Positions 28,973 to 36,009 of a stretch of DNA of 39,076 bases are shown here, in pieces. Positions within the stretch are counted from its first letter, which is position 1, and each line of letters opens with the position of its first letter. Source of the DNA: JACRNA01 sp964366335. GTDB lineage: Bacteria; Patescibacteriota; Microgenomatia; CAZETR01; Amesbacteraceae. The stretch covers positions 1 through 39,076 of the forward strand of contig CAYITQ010000004.1 of assembly GCA_964366335.1 (NCBI GenBank), read 5' to 3'. Position numbers and translations under genes: made by a program. The notes below the pieces were generated by a model. That model ran no database searches and had not been told where the DNA came from. It was given only the letters and a program-made list of their open reading frames with translations.

Positions 28973-29457
28973 ATTTTTGCAGTCTTTTGGATAAGATTTA
29001 TTGTTTGCTGAAGTGATGAATTTTCAGGCACTTTAATCTCCGTGGGATAGTTCAGCGGTAAGGCGTGAGCATATAACTCCTCCATCCGTTCTTTGGTAAT
29101 TAGTTTTTCCAATCGAGAATCATGACGTTTAAGGGTCTCCACCAAACTTATGTCTAGGTAAAATATATAATTTTCTTCTGGGTGAGCCACAAATAATCTA
29201 TCTAACATCTGCTTGTGTGTTTCTGCTCTGAAATTCCCCTCAAAAATTACGTCAATACCATGATTCAGACATGTCAATATATTATTCTCAATTAATTCTT
29301 TATCTGGTACTTTAGCGCCGTCATCGGGTCTAAACATGAACATGTAATAATCACGGTTTATTAATGCGGTAGTCTTTGTAACTTGATCCATTAAAGACTT
29401 CGCTATAGTACTTTTACCTGCACCAGATGGCCCTCGAATAATAATTAGCTTACTCAT
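28969..29457 (-). CDS. AAA-type P-loop small-molecule kinase
   Basis: 162 aa. Walker A GPSGAGKSTIAKSL at residues 9-22; DVIFEGNFRAETHKQML and YIFYLDISLVETLKRHDSR follow, with a lid-like RLEKLITKERMEELY. Resembles zeta-toxin/chloramphenicol-kinase-like small kinases. Phosphorylates an unknown small molecule. TAAAAT lies 7 nt before the ATG (29465-29470). Overlaps the GNAT gene, so the three enzymes form a unit. Confidence 0.78.
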   Translation of the reverse strand: MSKLIIIRGPSGAGKSTIAKSLMDQVTKTTALINRDYYMFMFRPDDGAKVPDKELIENNILTCLNHGIDVIFEGNFRAETHKQMLDRLFVAHPEENYIFYLDISLVETLKRHDSRLEKLITKERMEELYAHALPLNYPTEIKVPENSSLQQTINLIQKTAKI

Positions 29458-29547
29458 AACACATATTTTAGCATTCTAACAACACCTCGTTGCTCGATTT
29501 TAACATCAATTTGCAAAGCCCTTATCATCTATATATAATGCTGTATT

Positions 29548-30048
29548 GTGAATACCATTATCTTTCCAGGATTTTCTCAAAAAAATAAGATTTGGGCTGA
29601 TGAAATGGCAATCGGTCTGACAGCCACCGTTATAAATTGGACCCATTGGCAAACCGGCAATGCGGGTACCGATTGGATAGACGAAGAAATACAGAGAGCA
29701 ATTGTTTTGATCGGAAATAGCCAGATAAATATTTTGGCCAAATCTATCGGAACGGCTGTGGCCATGGGTGTTATCAAACATAATCCTAATCTTGTTAACA
29801 ATGTTATTTTGTGCGGTATCCCCACCAATGATTTTAATCCGGGTGATGAAGCTTACTATGAACCTCTAAAATCGTTTCCCGTTGATAAGGTCCTCTGTAT
29901 CCAAAATGAAAACGACAATCACGGAAGCTTTGATAAGGCTCAGATATTTTTACAGGGTTTAAATCCCAGTATTAAAGTTCTATCAAAACCCCGCTCTGAT
30001 CACGAATATCCATATCTTCAGGACTTCATCAACTTCTTCTCAATTTAA
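29548..30048 (+). CDS. Alpha/beta-hydrolase-like protein (RBBP9/YdeN-like)
   Basis: 166 aa starting at GTG 29548. Begins with MNTIIFPGFS; the nucleophile elbow is ILAKSIGTAVAMG (G-x-S-x-G altered to A-K-S-I-G), and a late Asp and DHEYPYL suggest a catalytic His. Small size fits the RBBP9/YdeN-like subgroup. TATAAT lies 8 nt upstream of the GTG. Followed by a strong terminator. Confidence 0.7.
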   Translation: MNTIIFPGFSQKNKIWADEMAIGLTATVINWTHWQTGNAGTDWIDEEIQRAIVLIGNSQINILAKSIGTAVAMGVIKHNPNLVNNVILCGIPTNDFNPGDEAYYEPLKSFPVDKVLCIQNENDNHGSFDKAQIFLQGLNPSIKVLSKPRSDHEYPYLQDFINFFSI

Positions 30049-30090
30049 TGGGTCGCTATTCCCCAAACACCGTCCAAATATGGACCCTTA

Positions 30091-30116
30091 TTCCCACCTT
30101 TCAGGTGGGATTTTTG
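30091..30116 (+). terminator. Rho-independent terminator
   Basis: TCCCACC, loop TTTCA, GGTGGGA, then TTTTT. Ends the hydrolase transcript. A smaller GTCCA-AATA-TGGAC hairpin precedes it. Confidence 0.8.
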
Positions 30117-30131
30117 TGCAATAGTATTTGA

Positions 30132-30665
30132 TTAGGATAAATTCCTATCTACTTCATCCCAATTGATAATATTCCAGAAAGCGTCGATGTATTCGGCGCG
30201 GCGGTTTTGATATTTGAGATAGTAAGCATGCTCCCAAACATCCAAGCCCAAAATTATTTTACCCTTTGGCACACCCTGATTTGTAGTATTGGAAATTGTT
30301 AATTGATTATTGATTATTGTAATCCACGCCCAGCCACTACCAAATATTGATAGAGCTTTTTTGTTAAATTCTTCTTTGAGAGCCATTATTTTAGGGCTAG
30401 GGGCTAGGTGCTTGGGGCTAAGAAGTTTCCAAAATAAACTGTGATTATAATGACCACCCGCGTTGTTTAAGATTTTCTGGTCAGTAGATGTTTGTAAAAT
30501 ATTCAGAAGATCAGCATCAGATTTGTCTGGCAGCAAATCATTTAGATTTTTGACATATCCACCATGGTGCTTGTCGTGGTGAATTTGCATGGTCAAAGTA
30601 TCAATGTAAGGCTCAAGTGCATCGAAAGAATATGGGAGATCTGGCAAGATAAACATCTTAGACAT
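30132..30665 (-). CDS. Superoxide dismutase, Mn/Fe family (Mn-like)
   Basis: 177 aa. Metal ligands: His29 in IHHDKHH, His in NNAGGHYNHSLFW, and Asp/His in LGLDVWEHAYYLKY. GGHYNHS and the NQG segment favour the Mn-type form. Converts superoxide to hydrogen peroxide and oxygen. Two 7-bp repeat arrays lie in the frame (encoding around ITIINNQLTIS and LSPKHLAPSPKIMA). Start MSKMFIL; MFIL could be the true start. Family length slightly short (about 200 usual). Confidence 0.92.
   Translation of the reverse strand: MSKMFILPDLPYSFDALEPYIDTLTMQIHHDKHHGGYVKNLNDLLPDKSDADLLNILQTSTDQKILNNAGGHYNHSLFWKLLSPKHLAPSPKIMALKEEFNKKALSIFGSGWAWITIINNQLTISNTTNQGVPKGKIILGLDVWEHAYYLKYQNRRAEYIDAFWNIINWDEVDRNLS
30292..30319. 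repeat. 7-bp repeat (unit ATTATTG), 4 units, in SOD gene
   Basis: GAAATTG, TTAATTG, ATTATTG, ATTATTG at 30292, 30299, 30306 and 30313. In-frame within the SOD gene. Confidence 0.65.
30394..30421. repeat. 7-bp repeat (unit GGGCTAG), 4 units, in SOD gene
   Basis: GGGCTAG twice, GTGCTTG, GGGCTAA at 30394, 30401, 30408 and 30415. Second array in the same gene, about 75 nt from the first. Confidence 0.7.
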
Positions 30666-30707
30666 AATAATAGCACACTAATTTGACTAGCCTATAAGAA
30701 TCTGAGC

Positions 30708-30736
30708 TTGACAAGCCTCAAAAATTAGTTTAATGT
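30708..30736 (+). promoter_or_regulatory. Promoter TTGACA-17-TAATGT
   Basis: -35 at 30708-30713 and -10 at 30731-30736, 29 nt before the start of the small gene, so this one has a real leader with a Shine-Dalgarno. Confidence 0.6.
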
Positions 30737-30765
30737 CGGTGCATGAACGGAGGTGAGCTTCAATA

Positions 30766-30966
30766 ATGGGTATACAATTTTACGACGTCAAAAACCGAAA
30801 AAAGATCGACGTGTCTGAGAGTCAAGTCAAAAAGGTCAAATATGAAAGAAAGACATCTAAGGGTGTTCAGGTTCGCTATGCGTTCCGCGCACACGTGGGT
30901 GGAGTAAATTTGACAAAATTTGCCTCAGAAGCCGACTGGAAGAAATTAAACGCTCCTATGGAGTAA
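30766..30966 (+). CDS. Small basic protein with strong Shine-Dalgarno
   Basis: 66 aa starting MGIQFYDVKNRKKIDV. Lys/Arg-rich beta protein (KVKYERKTSKGVQVRYAFRAHVGG), ending TKFASEADWKKLNAPME. GGAGGTGA lies about 12 nt before the ATG, one of the few clear Shine-Dalgarno sites here. Own promoter and terminator imply high, independent expression, and basic character suggests nucleic-acid binding. Resembles small conserved CPR proteins; no function known. Confidence 0.7.
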   Translation: MGIQFYDVKNRKKIDVSESQVKKVKYERKTSKGVQVRYAFRAHVGGVNLTKFASEADWKKLNAPME

Positions 30967-30982
30967 TAGTTTTTTTTCTCTA

Positions 30983-31014
30983 AAATCCCCTTCGCGTTTG
31001 CAGGGGGATTTTTT
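30983..31014 (+). terminator. Rho-independent terminator
   Basis: AAATCCCC and GGGGATTT arms with a 13-nt loop, then TTTTTT. Ends the transcript of the small basic protein just before the ZIP promoter. Confidence 0.75.
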
Positions 31015-31028
31015 AGTATAATATCTCC

Positions 31029-31730
31029 ATGGTTTATTTATATTCTTTTCTCACTTTTATCTCTATATTGGCTGGAGGATATATTGGCTTAAAATACAAA
31101 GATAAACTTCATCTAATTTTAGGATTTACAGCCGGAGTCTTGTTGTCTGTCGTGGCTTTTGATATTCTTCCTGAAATATTTAAATTGGTAAATACCACCG
31201 GAATAAACATTGTTTCCCCGATGATTACTCTAATTTCCGGTTTCTTTATCTTTCATATCTTTGAAAAGATGCTTCTTATCCATCATGCTCATGAAAATGT
31301 TTATGGCAAACATAAGCACCCACATGTGGGAATTGCTTCCGCTCTGGCTCTAATTGGTCACTCGTTTATGGATGGGGTGGCCATTGGTTTTGGCGGTGGT
31401 ATTGTAGCAGTGGCTGTCATTTCCCATGCTTTTTCTGATGGCTTAAACAATGTATCTCTTACCAATTTAAATAAAAATACCCCTCTCCAATCAAAAATAT
31501 TAATTTTTGCTCATGCCTTTGCTCCCATCTTGGGAACTTTGGTCACCCGTTTGTTTGTGATTCCAGATAATTTTATCTTGTTATATTTGGGCTTCTTTGC
31601 GGGATTTTTGCTCTATATCGGTGCTTCGGAAATCCTCCCCGAAGCCCACTCTGAACACTCCTCTTGGAAAACAATTGCTATGACTTTGACCGGAGTGATT
31701 TTTATTTTTACAATATCCAGATTGGTATAA
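31029..31730 (+). CDS. ZIP-family metal transporter
   Basis: 233 aa, about seven to eight transmembrane helices. The ZIP signature in helix IV is ALIGHSFMDGVAIGFG (HSxxDG) and in helix V VISHAFSDGLNN; a His-rich loop (HHAHENVYGKHKHPH) precedes helix IV. Takes up zinc, iron or manganese. TATAAT lies 6 nt before the ATG (31017-31022). Ends with helix VIII IFIFTISRLV. Confidence 0.9.
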   Translation: MVYLYSFLTFISILAGGYIGLKYKDKLHLILGFTAGVLLSVVAFDILPEIFKLVNTTGINIVSPMITLISGFFIFHIFEKMLLIHHAHENVYGKHKHPHVGIASALALIGHSFMDGVAIGFGGGIVAVAVISHAFSDGLNNVSLTNLNKNTPLQSKILIFAHAFAPILGTLVTRLFVIPDNFILLYLGFFAGFLLYIGASEILPEAHSEHSSWKTIAMTLTGVIFIFTISRLV

Positions 31731-31733
31731 ATT

Positions 31734-32285
31734 TTATTTCACCAACCAAATTTTTGCTTTGGTGCGGAGAGCCGAAAGAGTGGCGGAAATGTCTTCCTGC
31801 ATTTTGGCAGAGTCGGTAGAGACTGGCACCAGCTTTTCCAATTTCAATTGAAATTCAATCTGATTTCTTAATTCCTGTATGGTCACTCCCTGCAATTCCA
31901 ATATTTGATTAAAGTTTTCGTCAGATCCAAGCTGGGCTTTAATCTCTTCCAATTTGACATCAATGTCTTTGGCAGTGATACTTATTTTGCGCGTCCGCAT
32001 TTCTTCAGCCACCAATTTTTGGGTAATCAGGGCATCCAGAGCTTCTTTTCCCACTTTCTCATACATCATCTGACTCAATTCAAAGCGGGTAATGGGCATA
32101 TAGTTGACCAATGCCACTACCGGCCAGGCTTTGGTTTTGTACCAGAAACCTACCAGTAAGAGTAAACAACCTATGACTACGAATGCCAATCGTATGCCCA
32201 TTGTATGACTATGTATGACCTTCTGCTCCATCACCGGCACTTTTACACTTTTAGTCTTTGCAGCTTTTTTAGTCTTCGTTGCCAT
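31734..32285 (-). CDS. SurA-like N-terminal-domain membrane protein (chaperone-type, no parvulin domain)
   Basis: 183 aa. Basic N-tail (KTKKAAKTKSVKVPV), transmembrane anchor (AFVVIGCLLLLVGFWY), then VVALVNYMPITRFELSQMMYEKVGKEALDALITQKLVAEEMRTRKISITAKDID, the SurA/PrsA N-terminal chaperone pattern. The PPIase domain is missing. An 11-bp repeat array encodes HSHTMGIRLAFV next to the anchor. Probably folds exported proteins. The tail end (TLSALRTKAKIWLVK) corresponds to the C-terminal helix. Confidence 0.7.
   Translation of the reverse strand: MATKTKKAAKTKSVKVPVMEQKVIHSHTMGIRLAFVVIGCLLLLVGFWYKTKAWPVVALVNYMPITRFELSQMMYEKVGKEALDALITQKLVAEEMRTRKISITAKDIDVKLEEIKAQLGSDENFNQILELQGVTIQELRNQIEFQLKLEKLVPVSTDSAKMQEDISATLSALRTKAKIWLVK
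32176..32217. repeat. 11-bp tandem repeat, site D, in SurA-like gene
   Basis: ACTACGAATG, CCAATCGTATG, CCCATTGTATG, ACTATGTATG at 32176, 32186, 32197 and 32208. CCCATTGTATG is identical to a unit at site C, about 26 kb away. Encodes HSHTMGIRLAFV, similar to the RIO kinase repeat peptide. Confidence 0.75.
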
Positions 32286-32289
32286 GAAA

Positions 32290-32889
32290 TTAGTTTAACA
32301 CAGTAACTTTTAATTTGCCACCATCAAATATAGCGGTGTCGGCGGTGAGAGATTTTACCTGTACCCGGTAGAGATTTTTGCCAGACCAAAAATTAATTGA
32401 GCCGGAATTTACCGGAGTTGAAGTTTGATTTGAAGTTTGCGCATCGCTCCCCTGCACCGCAATTCCGTGAGTAACATCAAACAAGCGCATATAGGCCATG
32501 CCATTGCCATTAAACAATTTTAAGTTTCCTTCAAAGTTTATTTCCAAAAGACCAGGATAATCAGCTTTATCAAAATAAAAGTCGGTTCCGGAAACAGAGG
32601 TCCAATCCCCGATTACATTTCCGGATCCGGGAATCGGCACATAAACTATACTTTTGGTTTTTGGTTTTGTAACCGTCTGATAGACAGTCTTGGTAATAGT
32701 TGATGGAGAAGGACTGGGAAAAATTAATTTCGCATCAATATATTTTTGACACTCGGTACCGCATTTATCTATATATTCTGTTTTGGTAATCGATTGGACA
32801 TTTGGAATTGATTGATTGAGTGATTTATAAAATAGCCAACTAAAACCAATGTTTATTAAAACTAAATCAAATATCAATACCCACTTCAT
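32290..32889 (-). CDS. Membrane-anchored protein with beta-rich domain, unknown
   Basis: 199 aa. N-terminal transmembrane helix (VLIFDLVLINIGFSWLFY), a short Cys pair (KCGTEC), a Pro/Ser/Thr linker (FPSPSPSTITKTVYQTV), then a beta domain with repeated aromatic turns (SGTDFYFDKADYPGLLEINFEGNLKLF, GMAYMRLFDVTHG). The domain resembles the carbohydrate-binding-type fold in which the chain ends with TAIFDGGKLKVTVLN. I cannot give a function. Its end lies 4 nt from the start of the SurA-like gene. Confidence 0.6.
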   Translation of the reverse strand: MKWVLIFDLVLINIGFSWLFYKSLNQSIPNVQSITKTEYIDKCGTECQKYIDAKLIFPSPSPSTITKTVYQTVTKPKTKSIVYVPIPGSGNVIGDWTSVSGTDFYFDKADYPGLLEINFEGNLKLFNGNGMAYMRLFDVTHGIAVQGSDAQTSNQTSTPVNSGSINFWSGKNLYRVQVKSLTADTAIFDGGKLKVTVLN

Positions 32890-33248
32890 TTATGTTTTTC
32901 TAATTTACGATCATAAGTAATTAAGTCATATCCAGTATTATCTGATAATGTCAATAAATAACAATCAGCCAAACTGAGTTGTTTATGAGCTCGGTATTTA
33001 TTTAATACTTGTATTATATTTCTATCCTCTAGTTCGACCTCGCTTAATGATAATAATGCCATTATCTTTTCATAGACCTCTGCCCGGCTAATTTTATAAT
33101 ATTTCTCCATCATATAGACCGTTTCAAATACAATTGGAAAAGTAATATAAATACTTGATCCAGAATCTATCAAATTAACCAGTTTCAAATCTTTATCCAA
33201 AAAATGCCTCAATATAATATTGGTATCAACTATTACCGTGTTAATCAT
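32886..33248 (-). CDS. VapC-type PIN-domain toxin
   Basis: 120 aa. PIN acidic residues: VDTNIILRHFLD (first Asp), FETVYMME (Glu), LADCYLLTL (Asp) and LITYDRKLEKH (Asp). Expected RNase that cleaves tRNA or rRNA. Overlaps the AbrB-type antitoxin by 8 nt and the membrane-protein gene downstream by 4 nt. Confidence 0.88.
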   Translation of the reverse strand: MINTVIVDTNIILRHFLDKDLKLVNLIDSGSSIYITFPIVFETVYMMEKYYKISRAEVYEKIMALLSLSEVELEDRNIIQVLNKYRAHKQLSLADCYLLTLSDNTGYDLITYDRKLEKHK

Positions 33249-33504
33249 TTTTGGTGGAATTCCTTTCTAAATAGGATTGCACCCATATGTCACCAGAATC
33301 ATATTTTCCATTAAAATTCTTTTTGTATTTGGATAATGATCCAGCTAGAGATCTAAACTCGGGAATTTTGGCCACAAAGAACCCTGTTCCTGATTCGGCA
33401 GATTCAAAAAATACAATTCTGTCGCCGGGCTTAGCTTCAAGCCCTTTACGCACCACACTGGGTAAGGTAATTTGATACTGAGCAGTTAATGTAGAGTATG
33501 TCAT
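33241..33504 (-). CDS. VapB-type antitoxin (AbrB/SpoVT fold)
   Basis: 87 aa. The swapped-hairpin AbrB N-terminus STLTAQYQITLPSVVRKGLEAKPGDRIVFFE binds DNA; the C-terminal part (YKKNFNGKYDSGDIWVQSYLERN) should bind the toxin. Partner of the PIN gene that follows. TTTAAT lies 9 nt before the ATG. Confidence 0.87.
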   Translation of the reverse strand: MTYSTLTAQYQITLPSVVRKGLEAKPGDRIVFFESAESGTGFFVAKIPEFRSLAGSLSKYKKNFNGKYDSGDIWVQSYLERNSTKND

Positions 33505-33538
33505 ATTAATGCAATTAAACCATATCCCTTACATTTTG

Positions 33539-34330
33539 TCAATCCACTAGTCCCCCACCACTTCCACTTTCCACTCTCTTAATGCCAGCATTCCACAGCG
33601 TTAGTCCTAAAATATTTATTAAAATGACAAAGAAGAGTGAAATAAATAAATATTTGGGTGACAGCAAACCGCGCACTACTTCAATCGGATAAAAGACAAT
33701 CGGGACCAATAATAAAACATAGAACACTGTCCTGGTAATACCTTGAAAATTTTGTGACGGATACATAGACGCACCTACAAAAATATTTTGAATCAGGTCG
33801 CCAAAGAATTCCCCCCCTTTGGGAATAAAAAATAAAATACTGGATATAAACAATGTTACCCCATATAAACCGGCAATTGTTAATATCAGACTAATTCCGA
33901 TTAATGATACAGCTTCCGGGGCATGCCATAAATATATGCCCATCAGGACTACGCCCTCGAGCATATCACCCCATTGGGTTGGTTCCCCGGATTTTGTTGT
34001 CAGTAGTAGCAATGGGTTCAAGGGATAGAGTTGTAAATCCATAAACCGGTCACGATCCAAATATTCAAATGTCGATTTGGCCACTCCTCCAATAAACCAA
34101 AAGAAGGTCGCATAAAATGTAGCTGCATATCCTTGAAGCAAAATTATTTCCCAAATTGTATAACCATTGATATTGCCAAATCGGGAAAACAGCAGTCCCC
34201 AGGCGGCCAAAAATCCCAGATTATTGAGTATCATTGCTACCGATTGCGCCACCAGATTGGCCGGAAATTGCAATACTTTCTTGAATTTCAAACCTGTAAA
34301 TAACCAATAGGCATTCCAGGATTTACCCAT
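33539..34330 (-). CDS. ABC-2 permease subunit (COG3694-like)
   Basis: 263 aa, six transmembrane segments. Starts MGKSWNAYWLFTGLKFKKVLQFPANLVAQ; FIGGVAKSTFEYLDRDRFMDLQLYPLNPLLLLTTKSGEPTQWGDMLEG is the cytoplasmic signature of this exporter family. Pairs with the other permease, which it overlaps by 8 nt. Exports an unknown lipid, drug or polysaccharide. The 10-kb CysRS-ABC string reads in one direction. Confidence 0.85.
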   Translation of the reverse strand: MGKSWNAYWLFTGLKFKKVLQFPANLVAQSVAMILNNLGFLAAWGLLFSRFGNINGYTIWEIILLQGYAATFYATFFWFIGGVAKSTFEYLDRDRFMDLQLYPLNPLLLLTTKSGEPTQWGDMLEGVVLMGIYLWHAPEAVSLIGISLILTIAGLYGVTLFISSILFFIPKGGEFFGDLIQNIFVGASMYPSQNFQGITRTVFYVLLLVPIVFYPIEVVRGLLSPKYLFISLFFVILINILGLTLWNAGIKRVESGSGGGLVD

Positions 34331-35102
34331 TTAGCACCAACTTTCTTTTAATTTTGTTTAACATCCAAAATGCAAACCAAAGTAATAATGCAATATATAT
34401 AATCCCCTGACCAAATGCGATAAGCGATGAATATTTTCCACTGGCGACATCAATCGGAGCAGCTAAGGCCATATAAAATGGCGTTAGCCGGGCAATATTT
34501 TGTACCCAAATTGGCATGAGAATAATCGGGATGATTTGGTTGCCAAATATAAACATCAGCTTTCCCACCACGAGTTCAATGCCGTCATTTTCTTCGATAA
34601 AAAAGCTAGACATGCCGACCAAAAGTCCTATTAAATTTGATATTAACGCTGCAATCAAAGTAAAGGTTAAAAGTATGATTAAATTAAATTTAATCGGTAA
34701 TATTAAATAAACGATTGGGATAAATATTAATGAGTATACGATAAAAGATGGCAAGAAAAAGCCCAATGATCCGGCAACTTTTGCAAATACATAATTTGTA
34801 GGGTCCATAAGTCTAATTATAATGTCTCCACTTCTGACTTCCTGTTTTATCCTCTTGGAAAGTCTGATGTCACAATTGTGTAATATTTGGCCAATTAAGA
34901 CAGCCCATAATGCAAAGGTCGCATCGAAATCGGAAATCTTTCCAGTCCGCCTTAATATTTCAAAAACAGAAAACGGCAATACCAATCTAAGCGTAATCAG
35001 AGAAATTCGAAATAAAAGCCCTGGCCAGTAAAAACTGGTGCGCTTGAACTCCAACATGAAGTAGCCCCAATACTTGCGCAGTTCATTTGTCATAGAGCTC
35101 AA
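34323..35102 (-). CDS. ABC-2 permease subunit (COG4587-like)
   Basis: 259 aa, about six transmembrane segments. The loop SKRIKQEVRSGDIIIRLMDPTNYVFAKVAG, with the GD-I-I-R-L-x-x-P-x-x pattern, is diagnostic for this COG3694/COG4587 family of paired permeases. Overlaps the ATPase gene by 20 nt. Confidence 0.85.
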   Translation of the reverse strand: MSSMTNELRKYWGYFMLEFKRTSFYWPGLLFRISLITLRLVLPFSVFEILRRTGKISDFDATFALWAVLIGQILHNCDIRLSKRIKQEVRSGDIIIRLMDPTNYVFAKVAGSLGFFLPSFIVYSLIFIPIVYLILPIKFNLIILLTFTLIAALISNLIGLLVGMSSFFIEENDGIELVVGKLMFIFGNQIIPIILMPIWVQNIARLTPFYMALAAPIDVASGKYSSLIAFGQGIIYIALLLWFAFWMLNKIKRKLVLNG

Positions 35103-36009
35103 TCAATATTTTTTCCACACCTCCAGATTCAAAATCCAAATCTTGGACATCAAAGACATCCAGAGCCTTGACCAAGACTTTTTTAAAGTCGGTCTTTAGG
35201 CATTCTATTCTTACTTCGTAATCTGAAATCTTTTTAATCTCTAGTATAAACTTTGAAAATTTGATTTTATATTTCGGACTGGGCTTTTTGTTTAGTTTCA
35301 AGATCAATACAGATTTGGTATCCAGAGACATAAAATCAGCTATTAGCAAGTCAACCACCATCTCACCGTTATTGATAACTATCACCCGTTCACATAATTT
35401 TTCGATATCCCCCGTGTCGTGACTGGTCAATAAAATAGTCTTGCCCTGTTTATGTAATACATGCAAAAATTCCCGGATTTTTTGTTTACTGACCACATCT
35501 AGACCAATAGTCGGTTCATCCAAAAATATTAGATCGGGATTGTAGAGCAAAGTATTGACCAATTCACAGCGCATCTTCTCACCTAAGGAAAGCTTTTTGA
35601 CTTGACGGTCAAGCAATTTTCTAATGTCCACCCCGTCAATCAAATAATTTTCCCAGTCTAAATTTTTGTTACCATAAAGCCTGCTCGTCAATTCAAAGCT
35701 GTCACGAACAGGAAGATCGTACCACAACCTACTGCGTTGACCAAAGACAATTCCCAGTCTTGCCACAATATTTTCTCGATTTTCCAATGGTTCCTGTCCC
35801 AAAATACTGACACTGCCCTTGTCATAGGCCAAAACACCAATCAATATTTTGATGAGTGTACTTTTTCCTGCTCCGTTTGGACCAAGCAGTGCCACAAATT
35901 CACCCTCCCTTATTTCAAAGCTTATATCCGTCAAGGCATTTAATATATTTTTATTTACCTTGAATGTTTTAGATAAACCACTTACTCTAATTGCTAATGA
36001 CTGTTCCAT
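35083..36009 (-). CDS. ABC transporter ATP-binding subunit (COG4586-like)
   Basis: 308 aa from ATG 36007-36009. Walker A LLGPNGAGKSTLIKIL, Q-loop in GIVFGQRSRLWYDLPV, signature LSLGEKMRCELV, Walker B LIFLDEPTIGLD, H-loop LLTSHDTGDIEKL. Gly replaces the usual SGGQ in the signature (LSLGEKMR), as is normal for this subfamily. Energises the two permeases. The start lies inside the last 23 nt of cysS. Confidence 0.92.
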   Translation of the reverse strand: MEQSLAIRVSGLSKTFKVNKNILNALTDISFEIREGEFVALLGPNGAGKSTLIKILIGVLAYDKGSVSILGQEPLENRENIVARLGIVFGQRSRLWYDLPVRDSFELTSRLYGNKNLDWENYLIDGVDIRKLLDRQVKKLSLGEKMRCELVNTLLYNPDLIFLDEPTIGLDVVSKQKIREFLHVLHKQGKTILLTSHDTGDIEKLCERVIVINNGEMVVDLLIADFMSLDTKSVLILKLNKKPSPKYKIKFSKFILEIKKISDYEVRIECLKTDFKKVLVKALDVFDVQDLDFESGGVEKILIELYDK

